Source: Candidatus Kuenenbacteria bacterium
GTDB lineage: Bacteria; Patescibacteriota; Patescibacteriia; UBA2196; GWA2-42-15
Direction: 5' to 3'
NCBI GenBank assembly: GCA_012797775.1
Contig: JAAZOM010000011.1
Location: forward strand, 1-54,821
Length of the DNA stretch: 54,821 nt
Part shown: piece by piece, positions 15,534-22,557 of the stretch
Numbering within the stretch: the first letter of the stretch is position 1
Layout of the letters: every line of letters starts with the position of its first letter
Translations under genes and position numbers: made by a program
Notes under the pieces: model-generated
Databases searched by the model: none
Told to the model about the DNA's origin: nothing
What the model saw: the letters and a program-made list of their open reading frames with translations, nothing else

Positions 15534-16304
15534 ATGTATTGTTATATTTACGATAGTTTTCTAAATCAAAAAAAATATGAAAAACAACTCTCAAAAATAG
15601 AGTTGTTTTTGGCTGATTTGGGTATTGGCGGGAGAATACACAAATTAAATGTATTAAAAAATTTGGAGGAATTAATCAGTGAAGAAATTAATGGTGGAAC
15701 AAAAAACTTAATAGTGGTAGGCAATGATCAAACGGTTAGCCGCGTATTGGATTTTTTGGTTGGGAAAAATGTAGCACTTGGAATAATTCCGATGGGAGAA
15801 AACAATGCATTGGCTGAGTCTATCGGCATTGGCTCTCCAGAAGATGCCTGTAAAATAATTTCGGCCAGGCTGATCGGAGAGATGGATGTGGGAAAAATAA
15901 ATGAACAATATTTTCTGATGGGACTAGAGGTTGATGATCATAATGTTATTTTTAATTTTAAAGAATACAACATTAACCCCAGAGAAAATAATAATACTGT
16001 TGGTATTTGTAATATAAATACCAAAAAATACGATTTCAATTCCCGATTTGATGACGGCGTGATGGAGGCGGTGTTTATACCCGGGCAACAGAGCTGGTGG
16101 CAAGGATTATTTAATAAAAAAGAACCGGAAAATGCCCAGAAAATCAGCATTTTCCCAATAAAAACGCTGGAAATTGAACACCGAAAAAAACCAGTTAATA
16201 TTATTATAGATGGGCAAAGAACAATAAAAACCCCAGCGAGAATAGAGGTGTTAAAGAGAAAATTAAAAATAATAATGGGAAAAAGTTTTATAAATAACAT
16301 TTAA
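15534..16304 (+). CDS. Diacylglycerol-kinase-fold protein with altered nucleotide motif
   Basis: 256 aa. KNLIVVGNDQTVSRVLDFLVGKNVALGIIPMGENNALAESIGIGSPEDACKII aligns with the DAGK catalytic signature (GGDGTxNEVxNGL...LGIIPxGTGNxxA), and the beta-sandwich half follows (FLMGLEVDDHNVIFNF ... ILKTLEIEHRKKPVNIIIDGQ-like end). GGDGT is replaced by GNDQT, and GTGN by GENN, so phosphate binding is probably changed and kinase activity is doubtful. The gene follows bactofilin by 12 bases, so they are likely co-transcribed. A lipid-related or purely binding role is inferred. Confidence 0.7.
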   Translation: MYCYIYDSFLNQKKYEKQLSKIELFLADLGIGGRIHKLNVLKNLEELISEEINGGTKNLIVVGNDQTVSRVLDFLVGKNVALGIIPMGENNALAESIGIGSPEDACKIISARLIGEMDVGKINEQYFLMGLEVDDHNVIFNFKEYNINPRENNNTVGICNINTKKYDFNSRFDDGVMEAVFIPGQQSWWQGLFNKKEPENAQKISIFPIKTLEIEHRKKPVNIIIDGQRTIKTPARIEVLKRKLKIIMGKSFINNI

Positions 16305-16333
16305 GAACCCCGACAGATGCCGGGGTTCTTAAA
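16304..16333. terminator. Terminator between convergent DAGK-like and PRC genes
   Basis: AAGAACCCCG-ACAGATG-CCGGGGTTCTT with A/T on both sides; usable in both directions. Confidence 0.8.
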
Positions 16334-16342
16334 TAAACAATA

Positions 16343-16642
16343 TTATTCTGGGGTAGGACTGGTGACTGGCTGTTTTTTCCTCTCGGTACTAAATTTTTTT
16401 TCTTTGCTCTTAACAAAATTATCAGAAACAATAATTTTATCTTCTGAAATATCTATAATTTGACCACGATTGATAATTAATCTGTTTTTAAAAAGGCTGG
16501 TAATGGCGTGGTGGGGAATAATATAATAATTAATAATGCTCTGTGAGTCTATGTCAATCTCAAAATCTGCCAGGCGGCCAATCTCCTGACCCGCCTCGGT
16601 AAAAACCGGCAAATTAATAATTTTTTTATTGTTTATTATCAT
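16343..16642 (-). CDS. PRC-barrel domain protein
   Basis: 99 aa. KIINLPVFTEAGQEIGRLADFEIDIDSQSIINYYI is a typical PRC-barrel strand pattern (hinge G-x-x-I/L-G-x-x-x-D), followed by RLIINRGQIIDISEDKIIVSDNFV. PRC barrels occur in RimM and photosynthetic reaction centre H subunits as protein/RNA interaction folds. Its start overlaps the yidC stop by 17 bases, so it is the last gene of the rpmH-rnpA-yidD-yidC operon. The C-terminal 20 residues are charged and probably disordered. Function unknown. Confidence 0.75.
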   Translation of the reverse strand: MIINNKKIINLPVFTEAGQEIGRLADFEIDIDSQSIINYYIIPHHAITSLFKNRLIINRGQIIDISEDKIIVSDNFVKSKEKKFSTERKKQPVTSPTPE

Positions 16643-17417
16643 TGTCTGTTATTTCTTTTAAATTGATGGGCTTGGCGTCGGTTGAAATGACCACCCCATC
16701 CTTTTTTTCTTTAAAATGTTTCTTAAAAATATAGAGTTGTTGAAGCGCGGTTAAAACCGTACTTAAAAACCAATAAAAGGTAAGACCGGCGGGAAGGCTT
16801 AGGCCAATCAAAAAAGTGAAGGCTGGCATAAAATAAAGAGTTTGTTTGTTGAGGGCCGACGTTAGGGCCTCGTCTTTGGAGCCACCAACTTTTGGTTGAC
16901 GCTTGGTGATAAGCATACTAGATGCCCAATATTGAGCAATGGCGGCTAGAAAGGCCAATATAATATTTTTGACCGAAAAATCAAGAAACCCAAAGGCCAT
17001 GGGGTTGATATTGCCGGGGTTTTTTACAAAAGAGTACAAAATCTCCAAACTCTCTGGCTTGAGTCCGTTTCGAAAAACATTATAAACGGCGATAAGGAAG
17101 GGTAGTTGTATCAAAAGTGGGAGACACGAAGATGTAGGATTAATTTTCTCGTTTTTGTATAGAGCCATCATTTCGCGCCCCATAGCCTCTTGGTTGCCTT
17201 TATTTTTGGCTTTTATGGCATCCATTTTGGGCTGGAGGTCTTGGAGGGCCTTTTGGGCCTTTATGGACTTGACTGAGAGTGGGTAAAGGATGATTTTGAT
17301 AAAAAGGGTCATTAAAATAACAGCAATGCCAATATCCTGGAAAGAAATAGTATTATAAAAAAAGACCAACAAATTAAAGAGTGGTTGATATATTAAGACA
17401 TGATAAATTTCGGTCAT
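16626..17417 (-). CDS. yidC: Membrane protein insertase YidC (Oxa1 family)
   Basis: 263 aa, the short Gram-positive/Oxa1 type without the periplasmic P1 domain. TM1 lies at about residues 6-45 (LFNLLVFFYNTISFQDIGIAVILMTLFIKIILYPL), followed by the cytoplasmic Q/K-rich hairpin (KAQKALQDLQPKMDAIKAKNKGNQEAMGREMMALYKNEKINP), then LPLLIQLPFLIAVYNVFRNG, the MAFGFLDFSVKNIILAFLAAIAQYWAS pair and TLYFMPAFTFLIGLSLPAGLTFYWFLSTVLTALQQLYI. It inserts and folds inner membrane proteins with or without Sec. It is preceded by yidD with a 10-base gap. Confidence 0.93.
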   Translation of the reverse strand: MTEIYHVLIYQPLFNLLVFFYNTISFQDIGIAVILMTLFIKIILYPLSVKSIKAQKALQDLQPKMDAIKAKNKGNQEAMGREMMALYKNEKINPTSSCLPLLIQLPFLIAVYNVFRNGLKPESLEILYSFVKNPGNINPMAFGFLDFSVKNIILAFLAAIAQYWASSMLITKRQPKVGGSKDEALTSALNKQTLYFMPAFTFLIGLSLPAGLTFYWFLSTVLTALQQLYIFKKHFKEKKDGVVISTDAKPINLKEITDNDNKQ

Positions 17418-17427
17418 AAAAAAATAT

Positions 17428-17688
17428 TTATTTTACTGGATCATAGCCGCCAGAAGAAAGCGGGTGGCAACGAAAGACTCTTTTAAAAGAAAACAAAAAT
17501 CCTTTAAATAAGCCATATTTTTTAATACTTTGGATGGCATAATCAGAACAGGTGGGGTAAAAACGGCACTGTCCTTGGGGTTTGATAATTTTACCCAAAA
17601 AGCCATGATCAAAAGATAGGGTTTTTTGATATATTTTAATAATAAAAATTGCTAATTTTCGCGGAAAATATTTAATATTTAAAGTCAT
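17428..17688 (-). CDS. yidD: Membrane protein insertion efficiency factor YidD
   Basis: 86 aa with the diagnostic CRFYPTCSDYAIQSIKKYGLFKGFLFSFKRVFRCHPLSSGGYDPV block. The N-terminal amphipathic helix (IKYFPRKLAIFIIKIYQKTLS) associates with the inner face of the membrane. YidD assists YidC-dependent insertion. Its start overlaps the rnpA stop by four bases (ATGA), indicating translational coupling. Confidence 0.93.
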   Translation of the reverse strand: MTLNIKYFPRKLAIFIIKIYQKTLSFDHGFLGKIIKPQGQCRFYPTCSDYAIQSIKKYGLFKGFLFSFKRVFRCHPLSSGGYDPVK

Positions 17689-18035
17689 TCTTTGTTTTTT
17701 AAGATATGGGATTTATAAAAAAGAGAGACCAACTCTTGTTCTAGCTCTGAATAAGATAATAAAACAGAGGATATTTTGGCTATTATGACAATATCAAAGC
17801 CGTCTTTAAATTCTGATAAATGTTTTTTAATGATGGCCCTAATTCGCCTTTTTAATAAGTTCCTAACCGTCGCTTTTTTGCTAATATTAGTAGAAATTAT
17901 AATACCAAAACGGTTTTTGGAGTCTACTAAATGGTGGATCACTAGATTAAAAAAGGGACTAGAATATCTTTGCCCTTTTTTAAAAACCTGATCATACTCT
18001 TTTTTGAGGCGCAAGCGGTTGTTTTTAGCCAGCAT
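17685..18035 (-). CDS. rnpA: Ribonuclease P protein component
   Basis: 116 aa. N-terminal LAKNNRLRLKKEYDQVFKKGQRYSSPFFNLV and the RNR-type helix KKATVRNLLKRRIRAIIKKH are the conserved substrate/RNA-binding parts; DIVIIAKISSVLLSYSELEQEL forms the C-terminal strand and helix. It pairs with the M1 RNA to mature tRNA 5' ends. It lies 24 bases downstream of rpmH, the standard arrangement. Confidence 0.92.
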   Translation of the reverse strand: MLAKNNRLRLKKEYDQVFKKGQRYSSPFFNLVIHHLVDSKNRFGIIISTNISKKATVRNLLKRRIRAIIKKHLSEFKDGFDIVIIAKISSVLLSYSELEQELVSLFYKSHILKNKE

Positions 18036-18059
18036 ATTTTTGGCTAAAATTAGAAAAAA

Positions 18060-18200
18060 TTATAAAGCTAAGCGAGCCCTTTTTTTGGCTCTGCGCCTTT
18101 TTATTACCTTACGACCATTTTTGGTCGACATGCGCACCAAAAAGCCGTGAGTTTTGGCCCTTTTCCGTTTTTTCGGCTGGTAAGTTCTTTTTGTTGCCAT
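18060..18200 (-). CDS. rpmH: 50S ribosomal protein L34
   Basis: 46 aa read on the minus strand: [20 protein letters not shown], then [20 protein letters not shown] and RARLAL. This is the complete L34 pattern (TxQPxxRKRxxxHGFxxRMxTxxGRxVLxxRRxKGR). It opens the rpmH-rnpA-yidD-yidC operon, divergent from dnaA. Confidence 0.95.
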   Translation of the reverse strand: MATKRTYQPKKRKRAKTHGFLVRMSTKNGRKVIKRRRAKKRARLAL

Positions 18201-18313
18201 AAAATTAAATTTAATTTATAAAAACATTAAAATTCAATTTTACAATAACACAAAATACAAAACAAATCAAAATATTGGGCTAAAATTTGTTTTTGTTAAT
18301 TAATCTTTATATT

Positions 18314-18384
18314 ATTAACCTATACACAAAAATATCCACATTTTTTGCACTTTTTTTACTCTTTCTGTTGCTTTGTGTATAAGT
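18314..18384. promoter_or_regulatory. Candidate DnaA boxes between rpmH and dnaA
   Basis: Near-consensus 9-mers occur at 18320-18328 (CTATACACA), 18332-18340 (ATATCCACA) and, on the minus strand, 18374-18382 (TTATACACA). Three within 65 bases in an AT-rich gap upstream of dnaA suggest autoregulation of dnaA and/or part of the origin. Confidence 0.55.
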
Positions 18385-18443
18385 CCGGAGTGTGCTATTA
18401 TTTAGATAGATTTTTTAGAAAATAAACAAAATATACAAAAAAT

Positions 18444-19817
18444 ATGACCAGAGATGAATTATGGCAGGCAGTCTTGGGAGAGCTGGAGTTGACCCTGTCA
18501 AAAGCTAATTTTACTACGTGGTTTAAAAACACCTTTATCATAGCCGAGGAGAATGATCAGGTAATTATTGGGGTGCCAAACCTGTTCACGCAGGCCTGGT
18601 TTGAGAAAAAATATAATGATTTAATTATAAAAACTCTAAAAAAAATTACAAACAATCGGGTAAAAAACATAATCTATAAAATAGAGATAAGAAAACAAAA
18701 TCTGCTAATATTGGCTGAAAAAAATACACAAACAGAGTCAACATCATCACCTGAAAGCATAAATTTAACAATAGAACAAAATAATTACAACGGCTTAAAC
18801 CCAAAATATACTTTTGATAAGTTTATAGTGGGGAAAAACAATGAGCTGGCCCATGCGGCGGCAAAAGCGATTAGTGACAAACCCGGTGAAACCTATAACC
18901 CCTTATTCCTTTATGGTGGAGTGGGATTGGGAAAAACACACCTTTTGCAAGCGGTTGGCCACTTTTTAATAGAAAAAAACCCAAAAATAAAGGTTTTATA
19001 TACCACCTGTGAAAAATTTACTAACGATTTTGTTCAGGCAATAAGAACGGGGAAAACAAAGATTTTCCAAGATAAATACCGAGATGTTGATTTGTTGATT
19101 ATGGATGACATTCAATTTATGGAAGGAAAAGAACAAACACAGGAGCAGTTTTTTCATACTTTTAACGATTTGTACCAAAAAAACAAGCAAATTGTGATAT
19201 CTTCTGATCGCCCACCCAAAGCTATTCCAACGCTGGAAGACAGACTAAGGTCAAGATTTGAATGTGGAATGATAGCAGATATAAGCGAGCCAGATCTAGA
19301 GACAAGAATTGCTATTATTGGCTCAAAATTGGCCGAAAAGAGCTACTTTTTACCAGATGAGGTGGTGAGCCACATTGCCTCAAACATACAAAGCAATATT
19401 AGAGAATTGGAGGGTGCATTAAATAGAATTATTGCCCACCACGAGCTAAGAAAAGAAAAACCAACCCTAGAGTCAGTAAAACCAATTATTTCTACTCTGG
19501 TAAACCTGCCGCGCAAGGGGTCTATTTCGCCCAAACTGATAATCCAGACCGTTTCTGAGTATTTTTCTATTAATATAAATGATATTGTTGGGAGCTGTAG
19601 AAAAAAAGAATTAGTGGTGCCAAGACAAATAGTTATGTATTTTTTGAGGGAGGAGCTAGACGCCTCTTTCCCAAATATTGGGCAGGAATTGGGTGGCAGA
19701 GACCACACCACTGCTATGCACGCTCATAGTAAAATAAAAAATCAGTTAATTGATGATGAAAAACTAAAACAAGATATTACTATTTTAAAACAAAAAATAT
19801 TTAATAGTGCTGTTTAG
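18444..19817 (+). CDS. dnaA: Chromosomal replication initiator DnaA
   Basis: 457 aa with all four domains: N-terminal domain I (ELWQAVLGELELTLSKANFTTWFKNTFI), a variable linker with Glu/Ser-rich sequence (about residues 95-115), AAA+ domain III (YTFDKFIVGKNNELAHAAA, Walker A GGVGLGKTHLL, Walker B DLLIMDDIQF, sensor region ISSDRPPKAIPTLEDRLRSRFECGM) and the C-terminal DnaA-box binding helix-turn-helix (PRQIVMYFLREEL ... LGGRDHTTAMHAHSKI). It opens double-stranded DNA at oriC and starts replication. It is followed by dnaN in the standard order after a 257-base AT-rich gap. Confidence 0.97.
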   Translation: MTRDELWQAVLGELELTLSKANFTTWFKNTFIIAEENDQVIIGVPNLFTQAWFEKKYNDLIIKTLKKITNNRVKNIIYKIEIRKQNLLILAEKNTQTESTSSPESINLTIEQNNYNGLNPKYTFDKFIVGKNNELAHAAAKAISDKPGETYNPLFLYGGVGLGKTHLLQAVGHFLIEKNPKIKVLYTTCEKFTNDFVQAIRTGKTKIFQDKYRDVDLLIMDDIQFMEGKEQTQEQFFHTFNDLYQKNKQIVISSDRPPKAIPTLEDRLRSRFECGMIADISEPDLETRIAIIGSKLAEKSYFLPDEVVSHIASNIQSNIRELEGALNRIIAHHELRKEKPTLESVKPIISTLVNLPRKGSISPKLIIQTVSEYFSININDIVGSCRKKELVVPRQIVMYFLREELDASFPNIGQELGGRDHTTAMHAHSKIKNQLIDDEKLKQDITILKQKIFNSAV

Positions 19818-20074
19818 GGTTGTTTATATCATTGGGGAAAAGTTGTGCTAAATAATAATAAATAAAATTTAAAAAAGTTATTAACCTTTTATATAAAAAG
19901 TAATTATAGTCTTAATAACAGAAGAAAGACAGATTTGTTTAAAAAATCAAAGCAAAATAAGAAAAAATTTTAATTATCAACATTTCCACAACGCTTATTA
20001 ATAATAATATTTAATATATAATATAAATAACTATTAATATATAATATGGACAACTATTAATTAATTTTTAAAAT
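19818..20074. other. dnaA-dnaN intergenic region, candidate oriC/DUE
   Basis: Very AT-rich, with TATATAATAT-type direct repeats (AACTATTAATATATAATAT at about 20029-20047 and near copies on both sides), a typical DNA-unwinding-element composition. A TTTCCACAA word occurs at about 19982. Clear consensus DnaA boxes are few, so the origin could equally be in the rpmH-dnaA gap. Confidence 0.5.
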
Positions 20075-21181
20075 ATGAAAATAACTTGTACTCAAGAAAA
20101 TTTAATAAAAGGCCTTAGTGCTGTTTCACACATTGTTGGAAAAAACGTTAGTCTACCTATTTTGAATAATATTTTAATAAAGGCAGAGGGGGGAATAATT
20201 AGATTAATGAGCACCAATCTCGACATTGGGATAAAAACAAACGTGAGAGGAAAGGTTGATAATGAAGGAGAAATAACCGTTGGATCGAAGATCTTAACAG
20301 ACTATATCGCTTTGGTAAAAGATGGCACTGTTGATGTTGAGGTAAAGGACAATAATCTGATAATAATGACAGAAAATCAAGAAACAACCATAAAATGTCA
20401 GGGGGCAGAAGATTATCCGGTTATCCCTTGGGTGGAGCCAGAAGGGGGAATAATAATAGAAGCGAAAACACTAAAAGAGTCTCTGGGCCAGGTAATTAAT
20501 AGCGCCTCATATGATGACATTAGGCCCGAATTGTCGGGGATTTTGATGGTTGTTGATGGGGAAGAAATGGTTTTAGCGGCAACAGATAGTTATAGGTTGG
20601 CAGAAAAGAAGGCCAAATTAACAAAAAATGAATTGGTTCAAAAAAAGGCTTATAAAATAATCCCCTTGAGGGTTTTACAGGAAGTGCTGCGTATTTGTGG
20701 GGAGGGGAATGAACCGGTAGAAATAAATTTTGATGAAAGTCAGGTCGTTTTTAATCTTCAAGATACAACCATAATGTCTAGATTAATAGAAGGAAATTAT
20801 CCCGACTACAAAGAGATAATTCCAAAGGAATATAAAACCAGGGCAGTGGTGGAAAAAAATAGCCTGATCTCTCAGGTAAAGGTGGCAAGTTTGTTTTCTA
20901 GGGCCGGCATTAATGATATATTAATAGAATTTAATCAAAATAAAGATTTGATTATTTCTGCTAATAATATCCAAAATGGGGAAAATAAATCAACGCTTAA
21001 AGCGGAGGTGGGTGGAGAGAATAATAGTGTGGTTTTTAATTATAAGTATTTATTGGATGGGTTGCAAAATATAAATTCTAAAAAAGTTGTTATAGAGGTT
21101 AATTCTTCAGATATGCCTGTGATTTTAAAACCGGAAGAAGATAATAGCTATCTTTATTTGATAATGCCAATTAGGAGATAG
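20075..21181 (+). CDS. dnaN: DNA polymerase III beta subunit (sliding clamp)
   Basis: 368 aa, the usual length. Three repeated clamp folds: MKITCTQENLIKGLSAVSHIVGKNVSLPILNNILIKAEGG (domain 1), GIIIEAKTLKESLGQVINSASYDDIRPELSGILMVVDGEEMVLAATDSYRLAEKK (domain 2) and IPKEYKTRAVVEKNSLISQVKVASLFSRAGINDILIEF (domain 3), ending in VILKPEEDNSYLYLIMPIRR. It encircles DNA and tethers polymerases and repair proteins. Confidence 0.97.
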   Translation: MKITCTQENLIKGLSAVSHIVGKNVSLPILNNILIKAEGGIIRLMSTNLDIGIKTNVRGKVDNEGEITVGSKILTDYIALVKDGTVDVEVKDNNLIIMTENQETTIKCQGAEDYPVIPWVEPEGGIIIEAKTLKESLGQVINSASYDDIRPELSGILMVVDGEEMVLAATDSYRLAEKKAKLTKNELVQKKAYKIIPLRVLQEVLRICGEGNEPVEINFDESQVVFNLQDTTIMSRLIEGNYPDYKEIIPKEYKTRAVVEKNSLISQVKVASLFSRAGINDILIEFNQNKDLIISANNIQNGENKSTLKAEVGGENNSVVFNYKYLLDGLQNINSKKVVIEVNSSDMPVILKPEEDNSYLYLIMPIRR

Positions 21182-21210
21182 TTTTTATCTTCTAAATATA
21201 AATAAAATTA

Positions 21211-21237
21211 AAATACCCCCGGTTGGGGGTATTTGTA
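21211..21237. terminator. Terminator after dnaN
   Basis: AAATACCCCC (21211-21220) pairs with GGGGGTATTT (21225-21234); A/T tracts on both sides serve both dnaN and the convergent 3D gene. Confidence 0.8.
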
Positions 21238-21250
21238 TTAAGAAAGATAA

Positions 21251-21772
21251 TTATTTAAGGACAATTATTTTTACATATTTGGAGCCCCAAATTTTTGCAG
21301 AGTTTAAATCAGACATCCAGATATCGATATGATGATAATAGCGAGGATTCATGCGATCTAAGACCGTAAAAACTTTAGAGCCAAAATATTCAGGTATTTG
21401 AATTTTGGTGCCCTTGGGGAAGGCATTACTGGCAATCATCCCCCAATAAACGCGATCACCCCAAGCGGCAATAAAGGGGCTGTCGTCGGTTTCTGATTCT
21501 CTGGATGTATAGGCGGTGGCAGTAATATAGGTGGTATAATAATCAATCTCATTTGTTTCTGGGAGTGTATTTATATCAATACTATCGCCGGCAATTTTTG
21601 GGTTGTCGGGATGATTTACGATCAACACTTCAACTGGTCCGCGACCAAAATCAGAATTTATTTCTTCGGCCAAAACAAAGTGGTGTGGATTGGTTTGCAA
21701 TAAAGCAAAAATCAAAGAAACCGCGAAAAGAATTCTTTTATAGAAAATAAGGGATTTTTTATCCAAGAACAT
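21251..21772 (-). CDS. Secreted 3D-domain cell wall protein
   Basis: 173 aa. A hydrophobic signal segment (KRILFAVSLIFALLQTNPHHFVLA, about residues 12-35) precedes a spacer and the C-terminal 3D domain: YITATAYTSRESETDDSPF, YWGMIASNAFPKGTKIQIPEYFG, and FTVLDRMNPRYYHHIDIWMSD with conserved Asp residues. The 3D domain is shared with MltA/RPF-type lytic transglycosylases and is thought to act on peptidoglycan. A strong promoter with a hairpin at its start site lies upstream. Confidence 0.85.
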   Translation of the reverse strand: MFLDKKSLIFYKRILFAVSLIFALLQTNPHHFVLAEEINSDFGRGPVEVLIVNHPDNPKIAGDSIDINTLPETNEIDYYTTYITATAYTSRESETDDSPFIAAWGDRVYWGMIASNAFPKGTKIQIPEYFGSKVFTVLDRMNPRYYHHIDIWMSDLNSAKIWGSKYVKIIVLK

Positions 21773-21808
21773 ATAAAAGTATTATTTATATGATATTTGG
21801 CCAATTAA

Positions 21809-21871
21809 AAAACTTCCCATATCTGGAAAGTTTCCTACTATAATAGTAGCATATTGAGTGAAAAATGTCAA
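21809..21871 (-). promoter_or_regulatory. Promoter of the 3D gene overlapping a terminator-like hairpin
   Basis: On the minus strand TTGACA (21871-21866), 17 bases, TACTAT (21848-21843). The predicted start is near 21836, immediately before a hairpin ACTTTCCA/TGGGAAGT (21833-21809) followed by TTTTTTAATT. The hairpin may terminate the upstream smc-HAD transcript, or sit at the extreme 5' end of the 3D mRNA. Confidence 0.6.
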
Positions 21872-22557
21872 GGACCTGTGAGGCTTTTTTGAAATTCTTT
21901 TAATAATTTTTTATGAGAAAAAAATATTTTGTCTGCTGAGAGTAGGAACTTTTTATGGAGAGTTGTTTTAATTGCGTATGTTGTGAGTCCAGCTTTTTTT
22001 GCACTTTTAATGCCGAGGGGGGAGTTTTCTATTACTAAAATTTCTTTAGCATTAAATTTTAATTTTTTAATTGCCAAGAGATAGGGTTCGGGATTTGGTT
22101 TGTTTTTGTTTGTGTCGTCGCCAGAAATTATTACTTTAAAAAAATTTTTAAAAAATTTATCAACTATTTTTTGGACAAATTTTTTATTGGCCCCACTAAC
22201 TAGGGCCAAGCTTAATCCTCTTTTTTTGAGTAATTTTAACAACATGGAAACATATGGATATGGAGAAACACGAAGGAGGGTTTTTACTTTTTCTTTTTTT
22301 ATAAGGTGAATTTTTTCTCTATCAACGGTATTTAATTTTTTAGAATATTTTTTTAGAATAAAGTTTATAGTTTCTTTATAAGACATGCCCTCTAATAAAA
22401 GTAGGTCTTTTTTCGTTGCATTGATACCAAATTTTTTAAAGGCATATTGCCAGCTGACAATATGGTGGGGGATGTTCTTAATAAGAACACCGTCTAGATC
22501 AAAAATTATTGCCCTTATGCTATCCTTTAATATTTTATTATTTGCTGTTTCTGGCAT
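21868..22557 (-). CDS. HAD-superfamily phosphatase (beta-phosphoglucomutase-like)
   Basis: 229 aa. HAD motif I is IIFDLDGVLIKN (nucleophile Asp and the +2 Asp), motif II ALVSGANKKF, motif III the Lys in NKNKPNPEPYLLAIKKL, motif IV VIENSPLGIKSAKKAGL. An alpha-helical C1 cap lies between motif I and II (about residues 25-95), as in PGM/phosphatase-type HADs. Substrate unknown. The ATG at 22557 overlaps the end of smc by 20 bases, so the two are translated from one mRNA. Confidence 0.85.
   Translation of the reverse strand: MPETANNKILKDSIRAIIFDLDGVLIKNIPHHIVSWQYAFKKFGINATKKDLLLLEGMSYKETINFILKKYSKKLNTVDREKIHLIKKEKVKTLLRVSPYPYVSMLLKLLKKRGLSLALVSGANKKFVQKIVDKFFKNFFKVIISGDDTNKNKPNPEPYLLAIKKLKFNAKEILVIENSPLGIKSAKKAGLTTYAIKTTLHKKFLLSADKIFFSHKKLLKEFQKSLTGP

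Noticed and set aside
19818-20074. Firm assignment of oriC
   Set aside because: Composition is suitable, but DnaA boxes are few and imperfect, so it is reported only as a candidate.
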